DNA of 64,000 nucleotides, taken from positions 1-64,000 of the forward strand of contig ARRA01000003.1 of assembly GCA_000384935.1 (NCBI GenBank), read 5' to 3'. The notes beneath the pieces were generated by a model, which made no database searches, was not told the DNA's origin, and saw only the letters and a program-made list of their open reading frames with translations. Source of the stretch: a gamma proteobacterium SCGC AAA076-P13 (GTDB lineage Bacteria > Pseudomonadota > Gammaproteobacteria > Magnimaribacterales > D2472). The position numbers and the translations under genes are program-made. This document shows positions 30,533 to 40,457 of this stretch, piece by piece (positions within the stretch are counted from its first letter, which is position 1; each line of letters opens with the position of its first letter).

Positions 30533-33220
30533 ATGAATAAAATAACTAGTATTTTATCTTCGCTTTTTGCGATTGCATTTTTATTTGCACCAGTTGGGCT
30601 TGCTGCTCAAGAATCTTCTGTTGAAGAAGTTGTTGTAACTGGTTCATATCTAAAGAGTAGTGCAAAAGATGGAGCAAGTGCTGTCGAAGTAATTGGCAGA
30701 GACACGATTGAAGACTTGGGGGCATCAACTGCTGCAGATATTATAAGAAATATAGCTGTTGACTCAGGATCTGAAAATAACCCAGATTCGTTTACATCTG
30801 GTTCTACTCAAGGAACATCCAATGTAAACCTTAGAGGTCTTGGTCTATCATCAACATTAGTGTTGGTTGACGGTCGAAGACAAACTATTGCAGCTGGTAC
30901 ATCTAACGATGGTGCTGTATTTGTTGATACAAATATGATTCCGATGATTGCAACTGAAAGAGTTGAAATTTTAAAAGAAGGTGCTGCTTCTATATATGGC
31001 TCAGATGCTGTTGCAGGTGTTGTTAACTTTATCTTAAGAAGAGACTTCGAAGGTATTGAATTTAACTTATCACAACAAAATACAGATATGGGCGACCAAA
31101 CTGATGACAGTATGGGCGTTATCTGGGGTACTCAAACTGGAAATACAAATGTCGTAATGGCATACAGCCAATTAGATAGATCTCCTTTAGCTGGAACAGA
31201 GCTATCAGACTACTCTCAATTAGCAATAAGTAGTTTTGGTAACAGCTTTTTGGTTTTGCCTCCTGGGCCTGTTCCAAGCCTCACTCCAGCTCAATACTTT
31301 ACTAACATAGCTGATGGGGATTACGCTGGCACATATGCGATATATCAAAATGTTCCTGATGCTAATTGTTTGGCAAATAAAGGAGTTTTATTACCTTATA
31401 CAAATGCAGCATCAGCTGCTCTTCCGGGTGGCGAAAGATGTGGTTTTTATTATGGTGATAGATTTAACTTAGTTAACACGGAAGAACATTCAAGTGTTTA
31501 TCTATCATCAAAAACATCATTTGATAATGGTGTAAATTTTGAATTTGATTATATGGCAACTGATATTGATGTTTTTGATAACCCTCAATCACCTTCATAT
31601 CCTGCCCTTTCATATTTATCTAAACCAGTTATGCCTGGTGTTGCAGGAAGCCCTTTTTCATACCCTGTTTTATGGATAGGAAGAGCATTAGGTTCAGCAT
31701 TCCCATCACCGCTTGCTCCAAGAAGCAACACAAATGAAAGAATTTCATTTGGCTTGAATGGAACAATGATGAATGGAAATACATGGGAAGTTCATTTCAC
31801 AGATAGTGAGCAAGTTCACTCTTACTTCCAGCCTGATACAAGTACATCAAGATTTGATGCTGCTATTAACGGTGTTGGTGGTGTTAGCGGAACAGAAACA
31901 TGGAATCTATTTGATAATTCACAAAACTCAGCCTCATTAATTGCTCATATTTCTTCTGGGGAAGAAAGAACAACAGTTGCTGACTTAATGGTTTTAGACT
32001 TTCTAGTAACTGGAACTACAGATGGCGGTGTTGATTTTGCTACTGGGCTTCAAATGAAGAAAGAAGGTTATAACGTTGAAAGAAATGATGCTTCAAAGGC
32101 TGTTTTTGGTCCTGATGGAAGCATCACTCAGCAATCTGACCTAATATTCTTAGGTGGTGGTTTAGAGAATAAGGATAGCAGAAACTCAACAGCAATATTT
32201 GCTGAGGCATCTAAAGATGTAAGCGATAAGCTTCAAGTGATTGGTGCTGCTAGATATGAGCAACTTACTTCAGAATCAACATTTGATCCTAAAGTTTCTA
32301 TGAGATACCAAATGAATGACAATCTTGTCTTAAGGGGTTCTTACAGTACTTCATTCAGAGAGCCTTCTCTATCTCAGTTATCGACTTCTTTAGTTTCACT
32401 TCAAGGTCTTCAGGATTTTAATCCAGATGGAACTAGAAAAGGTTCAACAGCCTTTATAAGAGTTGCTGTTGCACATAACCCTGATCTAGAACCAGAAACT
32501 TCTGAAAATACTAACTTTGGAGCAATTTGGACACCGAATGATCAAACTTCTTTGTCGGTTGATTATTGGGGTATTGATTATGAGAATGTTATTACCATTG
32601 AAAATGCTCAAGGTAAAATCGTTGCTGATCCAACAGATCCTGATATTAAAAGAATATCTGGAACTCTAGTGGGTGTGACTACTGAATATCAGAATGCTGA
32701 AAATGTAGAAGCAACCGGTCTTGATATTGAAGGTTCATACAACTTTGATACTTCATGGGGTCAAGCTTCAGTTGGATTTAATACTGCACGTATTCTAAGT
32801 TATGAAATTCCAAATAGTTCGGGTGGAATGAGAGATGTCGTTGGTTTATTCAACTATGACAACTTTGCAAGATCTATGCCTGAAACTAAATCAGTAATAT
32901 CAGCTAAATTATCTAACGGTGATCATAATTTTGCAGCTTATATCAGAATGATTTCTGAGTATGAGACTACGAGAGCACTTGATGCAACTGCAACAGCTAG
33001 AGGGTTTAGTCAAGATGTTGATAGCTTTACTACTTTAGACCTAAGATATTCTTACGATATGGAAGTGTCTGGATATGACGTAAAACTATCTGCAGGAATA
33101 AACAATGCTACTGATGAAGCAGCACCAATTGTTTATGACGCAGCTAACTTTAGTTATGATCCAAAACATCATGATCCTAGAGGTCAGATGGTATTTCTTG
33201 GAATAAAAGTATCTAAGTAA
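30533..33220 (+). CDS. TonB-dependent receptor
   Basis: Signal peptide MNKITSILSSLFAIAFLFAPVGLAAQ, TonB box EEVVVTG, plug domain (VNLRGLGLSSTLVLVDGRR, GAASIYGSDAVAGVVNFILRRDF), beta-barrel. The start at 30533 follows AGGGGG and is preferred over the track's 30464. Confidence 0.93.
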   Translation: MNKITSILSSLFAIAFLFAPVGLAAQESSVEEVVVTGSYLKSSAKDGASAVEVIGRDTIEDLGASTAADIIRNIAVDSGSENNPDSFTSGSTQGTSNVNLRGLGLSSTLVLVDGRRQTIAAGTSNDGAVFVDTNMIPMIATERVEILKEGAASIYGSDAVAGVVNFILRRDFEGIEFNLSQQNTDMGDQTDDSMGVIWGTQTGNTNVVMAYSQLDRSPLAGTELSDYSQLAISSFGNSFLVLPPGPVPSLTPAQYFTNIADGDYAGTYAIYQNVPDANCLANKGVLLPYTNAASAALPGGERCGFYYGDRFNLVNTEEHSSVYLSSKTSFDNGVNFEFDYMATDIDVFDNPQSPSYPALSYLSKPVMPGVAGSPFSYPVLWIGRALGSAFPSPLAPRSNTNERISFGLNGTMMNGNTWEVHFTDSEQVHSYFQPDTSTSRFDAAINGVGGVSGTETWNLFDNSQNSASLIAHISSGEERTTVADLMVLDFLVTGTTDGGVDFATGLQMKKEGYNVERNDASKAVFGPDGSITQQSDLIFLGGGLENKDSRNSTAIFAEASKDVSDKLQVIGAARYEQLTSESTFDPKVSMRYQMNDNLVLRGSYSTSFREPSLSQLSTSLVSLQGLQDFNPDGTRKGSTAFIRVAVAHNPDLEPETSENTNFGAIWTPNDQTSLSVDYWGIDYENVITIENAQGKIVADPTDPDIKRISGTLVGVTTEYQNAENVEATGLDIEGSYNFDTSWGQASVGFNTARILSYEIPNSSGGMRDVVGLFNYDNFARSMPETKSVISAKLSNGDHNFAAYIRMISEYETTRALDATATARGFSQDVDSFTTLDLRYSYDMEVSGYDVKLSAGINNATDEAAPIVYDAANFSYDPKHHDPRGQMVFLGIKVSK

Positions 33221-33240
33221 TTTATTTAGATATTTAATTA

Positions 33241-33271
33241 AAAGGCAGCCCTTAAAGCTGCCTTTTTTTTT
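33241..33271 (+). terminator. Rho-independent terminator of the TonB receptor gene
   Basis: GGCAGC-CCTTAAA-GCTGCC followed by T9. Confidence 0.9.
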
Positions 33272-33338
33272 ATGCTAAAAAATATGGACATTATGAGCTT
33301 TGCTCATTAAACTACGCACTCTTTAACGAAATATAAAT

Positions 33339-33602
33339 ATGGCTAACTCAAAACAATCACTTAAAAGAGCAAAACAAAACGCTGAGACATATAAGCTCAG
33401 ACACGCTCAAAGATCAATGGTAAGAACTGCTGTTAAAGCTGTTCGTGCAAGCATTGATGAGAATGACTCCGTAAAGGCTAAAGAAGCACTAACAAAAGCT
33501 GAAAAAGTCCTAGACTCTTCTGCTTCAAAGAAAGTGATTCATAAAAATGCCGCTGCTAGAACTAAGAGCAGGCTTTCAAAAGCTGTTAAAGCCCTAGGTT
33601 AA
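33339..33602 (+). CDS. rpsT: 30S ribosomal protein S20
   Basis: MANSKQSLKRAKQNAETYKLRHAQRSMVRT. Confidence 0.96.
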   Translation: MANSKQSLKRAKQNAETYKLRHAQRSMVRTAVKAVRASIDENDSVKAKEALTKAEKVLDSSASKKVIHKNAAARTKSRLSKAVKALG

Positions 33603-34616
33603 ATCTAATTTACTTTGTGATATAACTTCTTCAAGAGATTGAAGGAGCTTCTGTGTGCCCTCTCCTGTGGCTGCAGATATAAAGAAAATGTCTTCTTCTG
33701 CTATGTCTAACTCCTCTTGAATGTGGCTGGAGTGAATTTCAAGATCATCTTTGTTTATCAAATCAATTTTATTACAAACTATCCATGATACTTTTTGAGT
33801 TAAATCGTCTTTGTATGCACTTAACTCATTCTTAAGGAGTTTGATTTGCTCTATGGGGTCAAGATTATCTGTTGAGTACAAGTCAACAAATATTAACAAT
33901 AAACCTGTTCTTGAAATGTGTTGTAAGAATTTAATACCAAGGCCCGCTCCTTCTGAAGCACCTTCGATTAAACCAGGAATATCGGCAATAACAAAACTTG
34001 AGTCTGATCCCTCTATTGTTCCAAGGTGAGGTCTAAGTGTTGTAAATGGATAACTTCCTATCTTAGGCTTTGCGGATGAAACTTTATTAAGGAAGGTAGA
34101 CTTGCCTGCATTAGGAAACCCAACCAAACCGACATCAGCCAATGACTTTAGTTCGAGTCTAATAAACCGAACTTCACCCTCAAAACCCAATGTAAATTTT
34201 CTTGGAGCCTGGTTTGTACTCGATTTAAATCTGGCATTGCCTTGGCCACCATCGCCACCTTTGGCCAGAATATACTCAATATTGTCATCACAACAGTCTA
34301 GTAGCTCATCCCCAGATATATCATCATAAATAACAGTTCCTTTTGGGATGTCAATTACAAGATCTTCAGCTGCAGAACCTGTCTTATTTTTTCCTGAACC
34401 AGGTCTGCCATTTTTTGCAATAAAAACTCTTTTATTTTGAAAATCAATAAGTGTATTTTTATTTAAATTAACTCTAAAAACGACGTCAGCTCCCTTTCCC
34501 CCATCTCCGCCATCAGGCCCGCCAAATGGAATATATTTTTCTCTACGGAAACTAGATGCGCCGGCACCACCATTTCCAGCCCTAACTTCGAGAAAGGCCT
34601 CGTCAATGAAATTCAT
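33594..34616 (-). CDS. obgE: GTPase Obg/CgtA
   Basis: FIDEAFLEVRAGNGGAGASSFRREKYIPFGGPDGGDGGKG; GFPNAGKSTFLN. Confidence 0.97.
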   Translation of the reverse strand: MNFIDEAFLEVRAGNGGAGASSFRREKYIPFGGPDGGDGGKGADVVFRVNLNKNTLIDFQNKRVFIAKNGRPGSGKNKTGSAAEDLVIDIPKGTVIYDDISGDELLDCCDDNIEYILAKGGDGGQGNARFKSSTNQAPRKFTLGFEGEVRFIRLELKSLADVGLVGFPNAGKSTFLNKVSSAKPKIGSYPFTTLRPHLGTIEGSDSSFVIADIPGLIEGASEGAGLGIKFLQHISRTGLLLIFVDLYSTDNLDPIEQIKLLKNELSAYKDDLTQKVSWIVCNKIDLINKDDLEIHSSHIQEELDIAEEDIFFISAATGEGTQKLLQSLEEVISQSKLDLT

Positions 34617-34629
34617 GATTTAAGAAACG

Positions 34630-34887
34630 TTATTGAGTAATAACGTTCGCTGTTTTTCTGCTTTTAGGGCCTTTATAAGTAAACTCAACAACACCAGCTG
34701 CCTTAGCAAATAAAGTATCATCTTTACCTATTCCTACATTAATGCCCGGATGAGTATTAGTTCCTCTTTGACGAATAAGAATCTCACCAGCTTTTACAAC
34801 TTGTCCGCCGTATCTTTTTACGCCAAGCCTTTTGGCGTTGGAATCTCTACCGTTCTTACTGGAACCACCTGCTTTCTTATGTGCCAT
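34630..34887 (-). CDS. rpmA: 50S ribosomal protein L27
   Basis: [29 protein letters not shown]. Confidence 0.97.
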   Translation of the reverse strand: MAHKKAGGSSKNGRDSNAKRLGVKRYGGQVVKAGEILIRQRGTNTHPGINVGIGKDDTLFAKAAGVVEFTYKGPKSRKTANVITQ

Positions 34888-35207
34888 TATTTACTCTCTA
34901 ATTTAATATCTTTAATTTCTACTTTTGAATGCCTAGCTCTATGACCCGTTTTTGTCATACTGTGCTTTCTTCTTCTAAAGCGAAGAATAGAAATTTTATC
35001 TGATTTAACAACATCAACAACTTCAGCTGTAACCTTAACATTAGATAAATAAGGTTGACCAATCTCAACATTCTTATCATCAACATAAAGCAAAACATTC
35101 TCAAAAGTTATCTTTGAACCAGGTTCATCCTTTAATAAATCAACAGGCAAAGTCATGCCTTTCTCAATTTTATGTTGTTTTCCACCTGATTCTATTACTG
35201 CGTACAT
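34887..35207 (-). CDS. rplU: 50S ribosomal protein L21
   Basis: [39 protein letters not shown]. Confidence 0.96.
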   Translation of the reverse strand: MYAVIESGGKQHKIEKGMTLPVDLLKDEPGSKITFENVLLYVDDKNVEIGQPYLSNVKVTAEVVDVVKSDKISILRFRRRKHSMTKTGHRARHSKVEIKDIKLESK

Positions 35208-35230
35208 ATTTATATCCTAAAAGGGTGCAA

Positions 35231-35259
35231 AATATACGCTTTAATGAAGAATTTATCAA
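35231..35259 (-). promoter_or_regulatory. Sigma70-type promoter for rplU-rpmA-obgE
   Basis: Minus strand TTGATA (35254-35259), 17-nt spacer, TATATT (35231-35236). Confidence 0.65.
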
Positions 35260-35296
35260 TACTTATGTATAATTTTGCTTTAAAAAATATTTAAGC

Positions 35297-36247
35297 ATGT
35301 CAGATAAAAATTTAATAAATAAAGATCTTAAAGAAGTTAATAATCTTTTAAGAAAAAATATTATTAAAGAAAAGACCATTTCTAATCTTTATTCCTATAT
35401 TTTTAAAAAGAATGGGAAGCAATTAAGAGCTAGATTAAGCCTTATAGCTTCCTCAGCAGACAGAAGGCAAGGAAAGAAAAGACTTAAGTTAGCTGCCATA
35501 ATTGAACTTTTACACAACGCAACACTTGTGCATGATGATGTTGTAGATGAGTCACCAACTAGAAGAGGAGTAAAATCAGTAAATAATATTTGGACAAATG
35601 CTCATGGAGTTTTAATTGGGGATTATATTTATTCTAAAGCGTTTATGCTTATGGTTGAGCTAGGTAATTCAAAAATTTTGGAAGAGCTATCTAATGCAAC
35701 CAATGATATTTCTAAGGGTGAATTAATTCAGCTTGATGCTATTGCTAACACTGGCATTTCATTATCTGAGCTTGAAGATATAAGTTACTTTAAAACAGGA
35801 AGGTTATTTGAAGCTTCAGCAAAATGTGGCGCCCTTTTATGTAATTCAAAAAAAAGTTACGTGAATAGCATATCTGAGTGTGCAAAAAATCTTGGGATAG
35901 TTTTTCAAATAAAAGATGATCTATTAGATTATTTAGGAAATGAGAATGCCCTTGGCAAACCTGCATTTCAGGATATTAAAGAGGGAAAAGTAACTTATCC
36001 ATTTTATTTTGCATATCAAAGCGCAAATTCTCATGATAAAAAAATTCTAAGTACCATGCTTGGTAATAAAAAAGTTTCACATTCAAAAGTATCTAATTTG
36101 ATTGAAAAGCTGGGTGGAATAAACGATACAGAAAATCTTGCAACAAAATATATAAATAAATGTAAAGTACTTGCTGGTAAATTAGATAACGATATACAGC
36201 AAGAAATGTTAAAATTATTAGATAGTTCAATAAATAGGATTAGATGA
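35297..36247 (+). CDS. ispB: polyprenyl (octaprenyl) diphosphate synthase
   Basis: [21 protein letters not shown] and [12 protein letters not shown] aspartate-rich motifs; divergent from rplU. Confidence 0.93.
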   Translation: MSDKNLINKDLKEVNNLLRKNIIKEKTISNLYSYIFKKNGKQLRARLSLIASSADRRQGKKRLKLAAIIELLHNATLVHDDVVDESPTRRGVKSVNNIWTNAHGVLIGDYIYSKAFMLMVELGNSKILEELSNATNDISKGELIQLDAIANTGISLSELEDISYFKTGRLFEASAKCGALLCNSKKSYVNSISECAKNLGIVFQIKDDLLDYLGNENALGKPAFQDIKEGKVTYPFYFAYQSANSHDKKILSTMLGNKKVSHSKVSNLIEKLGGINDTENLATKYINKCKVLAGKLDNDIQQEMLKLLDSSINRIR

Positions 36248-36768
36248 CTTTTATACCTCAAGCAAAATATTCAAAAGAAGAATTAATAGAGTGCGGGAAT
36301 GGCAAGCTCTTTACTAAAGATGGTGATGGTAGATTGCCCTCTGATGAAATGTTGATGTTTGATGAAATTATTAATATCAATGACTTTGGTGGAGAATTTG
36401 AAAAAGGTACAGTTGTTGCTAATCTAAAAATAAATCCTGAGTTATGGTTTTTTAAATGTCATTTTAAAGAAGATCCTGTCATGCCTGGATGCTTAGGCCT
36501 TGATGCAATGTGGCAATTGCTGGGGTTTTACTTGCTTTGGTCTGGTCTTCCTGGAATAGGTAGAGCTTTAGGAGCAGAGAATATTAAATTTTTTGGACAA
36601 GTTCTGCCATCAGCTGATACCGTAAGATATGAACTTGATATTAAAAGAGTTATAAATAGAGGTGCTATTCTTGGTGTTGCCAATGGCAGAATGTTCGTTG
36701 ATGATAAAGAAATTTATAATGCAGAAAAACTAAAAGTTGGTTTATTTAACGATCCGAGTAGCTTCTAA
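36244..36768 (+). CDS. fabA: 3-hydroxydecanoyl-ACP dehydratase/isomerase FabA
   Basis: [30 protein letters not shown]. Confidence 0.95.
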   Translation: MTFIPQAKYSKEELIECGNGKLFTKDGDGRLPSDEMLMFDEIININDFGGEFEKGTVVANLKINPELWFFKCHFKEDPVMPGCLGLDAMWQLLGFYLLWSGLPGIGRALGAENIKFFGQVLPSADTVRYELDIKRVINRGAILGVANGRMFVDDKEIYNAEKLKVGLFNDPSSF

Positions 36769-37976
36769 TGAAAAATGTAGTCATAACTGGTGTTGGAATT
36801 AAATCATGCATAGGCAATACCTATGATGATGTTCTTGAAAGTCTCAAGCTTGGTAAGTCAGGGATAGTTTCAAATACCTCATATGCAGAAATGGGATTTC
36901 GTAGCCAGGTATCGGGATCAATGGATATTGATTTTTCACAATTAATTGATAGAAAATTATTACGTTTTATGGGCGAGTCAGCGGCATATTCATACCTTGC
37001 TGCCCAAGATGCTATTTCCATGGCATCTCTTTCTGACGAGCAATTAGATTCTCCAAGAGTTGGCATAGTGGCTGGTTCAGGCGGTGCATCAACTAGAGTT
37101 ATGGTTACAACTGCAGATATAGCAAGAGAAAAAGGGCCAAAAAGAATAGGACCATATGCAGTAACTAAATCCATGGGCAGTTCAATTTCTGCAATATTAG
37201 GAACTGCATTCAAAATCAAGGGTGTCAATTATTCAATCTCATCGGCATGTGCTACTAGTGCGCATTGTATAGGCCATGGTGCTGACTTAATTAAATCTGG
37301 TCAGCAAGATATCGTTATTGCTGGAGGCGGAGAAGACGAACATTGGAGCTCTTCGAGTTTATTTGATGCAATGGGTGCACTATCCTCGAACTTTAATGAC
37401 AATCCATCAGTTGCTTCAAGACCGTATGATAAAAATAGAGATGGTTTTGTAATATCGGGTGGTGCAGGGATTTTAATCCTTGAAGAGGAAGAGCATGCCA
37501 AAAAAAGAAATGCAAATATACTAGCAAAGCTATCAGGATATTATGCAACCTCTGATGGATATGACATGGTAGCTCCATCTGGTGAGGGTGCTCTAAGGTG
37601 TATGCAGGGAGCCCTTAAAAGCTATGGGTCTGATGTAGATTACATAAATACTCACGGAACAAGTACTCCAGTTGGAGATATAGCAGAATTGAATGCTATT
37701 AATGAACTATTTGGAGATAATGGACCTGTTATAAGCTCCACTAAATCGATGACAGGGCATTCTTTGGGAGCCACCGGAGCTCAGGAAGCTATATATTCTA
37801 TAATGATGTTACGTGATAAGTTTATAGCTCCGTCTATTAATATTGAAGACCTTTGTGATGAGGCTAAAGGCTTAAAATTAAATACTGAAACAACATCATC
37901 TGAAATAAAATCAGCTATGAGTAATTCTTTTGGTTTTGGTGGAACTAATGCAAGTTTAATTCTTACCAAATACTAA
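36768..37976 (+). CDS. fabB: 3-oxoacyl-ACP synthase I
   Basis: NYSISSACATSAHCIGHGADLI, YINTHGTSTPVGD, SFGFGGTNASL; follows fabA. Confidence 0.95.
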   Translation: MKNVVITGVGIKSCIGNTYDDVLESLKLGKSGIVSNTSYAEMGFRSQVSGSMDIDFSQLIDRKLLRFMGESAAYSYLAAQDAISMASLSDEQLDSPRVGIVAGSGGASTRVMVTTADIAREKGPKRIGPYAVTKSMGSSISAILGTAFKIKGVNYSISSACATSAHCIGHGADLIKSGQQDIVIAGGGEDEHWSSSSLFDAMGALSSNFNDNPSVASRPYDKNRDGFVISGGAGILILEEEEHAKKRNANILAKLSGYYATSDGYDMVAPSGEGALRCMQGALKSYGSDVDYINTHGTSTPVGDIAELNAINELFGDNGPVISSTKSMTGHSLGATGAQEAIYSIMMLRDKFIAPSINIEDLCDEAKGLKLNTETTSSEIKSAMSNSFGFGGTNASLILTKY

Positions 37977-39052
37977 TACATTTTTATAAGTGAATCTTTA
38001 GTATATGGATTGATATCTTCTAATCGCCCTTCTTTCATTTTAATAACCCATTCGTGATCTGATAAAAGAGCTCTTCCAACTGCAACCATATCGTACTTTT
38101 CATCATTGATATCTTGAACTGCCTTGTCGATACTTGCGATCTTTGCAGGAGCCATCATGTCTGTAAAGTCACCATCAAGACCAACACTACCTACGCTCAT
38201 TGTTGGAATATTCATAAGTTTTTTGGTCCAATAAGCAAGATTTTCATCTGATCCCTCAAACTCACTTTCCCAAAATCTTCTCATGCTTGAATGCAGATAG
38301 TCGAGACCAGCATTACATGGGCCTGAAAGAACCTCTAATAAATCATCAGGACTTTGTGCTAATTTAGCCGCATAATCTTGCTGCTTCCACTGAGAGAACC
38401 TTAGACCAACAATGAAATCATTAGATACATTATCTCTAATTGCTTTTGTTATTGATGTTGCTAGAAAAGACCTAGATTTAATTGACCCACCAAAATTATC
38501 GTCTCTATCATTAGTTCCATTCCAGAAAAAGTTATCTATTAAATATCCATGTGCACCATGAATTTCAACACCATCAAAACCAAGCTCTTCACAAATTTTT
38601 GCATCGCTAGCGTATGCCTCTACTGTCTCTTCAATATCAAAAGATGACATTGCATGTGCAACTCTCTTTCCAGGCCTCACTAAGCCAGATGCTGTGTGCC
38701 CAGGAATTTCAGGATTTGGTCCCATTCCTAACTTACGAAAGCCGCCACAATGCCACAACTGTGCTATTACATGACCATTATTTTCTTTTATTCCTTCGAC
38801 AACTTTTTTCCATCCCTCTCTTGCTTCTTCTGAATCAAGCCTTGGTACATTTGGATATGCACTAGATGCCTCATGACTAACTTCAACACCTTCAGTAATG
38901 ATTAGTCCTACTTCTGCTTTGGCTCTTCTTTTGTAGTATTCAACAACCTCATTAGTTGGTATTCCTCCGGGCGACTGATTTCTTGTCATTGGAGCCATTG
39001 CAATCCTATTTCTCAATATAGTATTTTTTAACTTGTATGGCTCAAACAACAT
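37973..39052 (-). CDS. NADH:flavin oxidoreductase (Old Yellow Enzyme family)
   Basis: RNRIAMAPMTRNQS, GFDGVEIHGAHGYLIDNFFW, VAVGRALLSDHEWV. Confidence 0.9.
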   Translation of the reverse strand: MLFEPYKLKNTILRNRIAMAPMTRNQSPGGIPTNEVVEYYKRRAKAEVGLIITEGVEVSHEASSAYPNVPRLDSEEAREGWKKVVEGIKENNGHVIAQLWHCGGFRKLGMGPNPEIPGHTASGLVRPGKRVAHAMSSFDIEETVEAYASDAKICEELGFDGVEIHGAHGYLIDNFFWNGTNDRDDNFGGSIKSRSFLATSITKAIRDNVSNDFIVGLRFSQWKQQDYAAKLAQSPDDLLEVLSGPCNAGLDYLHSSMRRFWESEFEGSDENLAYWTKKLMNIPTMSVGSVGLDGDFTDMMAPAKIASIDKAVQDINDEKYDMVAVGRALLSDHEWVIKMKEGRLEDINPYTKDSLIKMY

Positions 39053-39065
39053 AATTTATTCCTTA

Positions 39066-39935
39066 TTAATCTTTAAAATTATCTTTTTCAAAAGGGAAGA
39101 AATCTGGCATATCTTTACTTACTTTATTTTCAAAGACAGCATCTCTTTTTTCTAAAAATGACATCACACCTTCAGCCGCATCTTTAGATTTACCTCTTGA
39201 TTCAATTACCTTGCTATCAACCTTGTGAGCATGTTCGGGAGAATCTTTTTGAGAAAGGCTCCAAATCATTTGTCTTGTTAACGCAACGGAAACTGGGGAG
39301 GATTCTTTGATCATCTTCTTAGCAATTTCTTCAGTTTTGCTCATTAGATCATCTGGTTCAACTTTATATGAAACTAGCCCACTAGCAAGAGCCGCATCAA
39401 CATCAATCATTTCTCCTGAGTAACACCATTCCAGACTTTTTGAAATGCCAACAAGTCGAGGTAAAAACCAACTAGAACATGCATCTGGAGCAATACCTCT
39501 CTTGGTAAATGGAAATGAAAATTTACTTAATGAGGATGCTACCCTAATGTCTGCAGCAAGTTGAAGTGTAGCTCCAACACCAACAGACACCCCATTACAA
39601 GCTATTAGAATTGGCTTGAGGCATCTATACATTCTTAAAGCAAGAATGCCTCCAGAGTCTCTATTAAAGTCTTCTTTATATTTAGATGAATTATCAAATT
39701 CTGAATTAAATGTGTCTTTACCTGCTGACAAGTCAGCGCCAGCACAAAAAGCTTTCCCTGAAGCGCTCAAGATAACTGCTCTTATGCTGTCACTATTATC
39801 TATATAATCGAATATACTTAAAAGATCTTTAAGCATTTGTTGATTAAATGCATTGAGCTTATGTGGTCTATTTAATGTTACGTACCCAATATTTTGATCT
39901 TCTTTAAAAAGAATTGTTTTGAAATCTGAAATCAA
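39066..39935 (-). CDS. enoyl-CoA hydratase/isomerase (crotonase) family protein
   Basis: VTLNRPHKLNAFNQQM, GKAFCAGADLSAGKD, GVSVGVGATLQLAADIRV. Confidence 0.9.
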   Translation of the reverse strand: MISDFKTILFKEDQNIGYVTLNRPHKLNAFNQQMLKDLLSIFDYIDNSDSIRAVILSASGKAFCAGADLSAGKDTFNSEFDNSSKYKEDFNRDSGGILALRMYRCLKPILIACNGVSVGVGATLQLAADIRVASSLSKFSFPFTKRGIAPDACSSWFLPRLVGISKSLEWCYSGEMIDVDAALASGLVSYKVEPDDLMSKTEEIAKKMIKESSPVSVALTRQMIWSLSQKDSPEHAHKVDSKVIESRGKSKDAAEGVMSFLEKRDAVFENKVSKDMPDFFPFEKDNFKD

Positions 39936-39946
39936 ATCAATTCTAT

Positions 39947-40387
39947 TTAAAACGGAATATCGTCGTCTGTTAATCCGGGTCCTGAGTCATCCTGTGGAAA
40001 AGGAGATTCCGTTTCACTTACAGGCGATTGTGATGGATTTGAGTTAGAAGCTCTTGAACCTAGCATAGTTAACTCGTTACCAACTATTTCTGTAGTCCAT
40101 CTGTCTGCACCAGACTTATCTTGCCACTTTCTAGTTTGTAACTTACCTTCTATATAAACACTTGAACCTTTATCTAAATATTTTTCAACAATTTCAGCCA
40201 ACTTTCCAAAATAAACAACCTTATGCCATTCTGTTTTATCTCTCATTTCGCCGCTTTCTTTGTCTTTCCATGACTCGGTAGTGGCTATTGAGATATTCGC
40301 TACTGCTGATTGGGTTGCTGTATATCTCATTTCAGGCTTTTGACCTAAGTTACCAACTAAAATTACTTTATTTACGCCTCTGCTCAT
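39947..40387 (-). CDS. ssb: single-stranded DNA-binding protein
   Basis: [23 protein letters not shown]; acidic C-terminal tail GLTDDDIPF; divergent from uvrA. Confidence 0.96.
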   Translation of the reverse strand: MSRGVNKVILVGNLGQKPEMRYTATQSAVANISIATTESWKDKESGEMRDKTEWHKVVYFGKLAEIVEKYLDKGSSVYIEGKLQTRKWQDKSGADRWTTEIVGNELTMLGSRASNSNPSQSPVSETESPFPQDDSGPGLTDDDIPF

Positions 40388-40457
40388 AATTACCTCTTAT
40401 AATATTCATAGAAGTTTAACCTAAATTAATTTTTTCATCACGGATATTTTGAATCTT

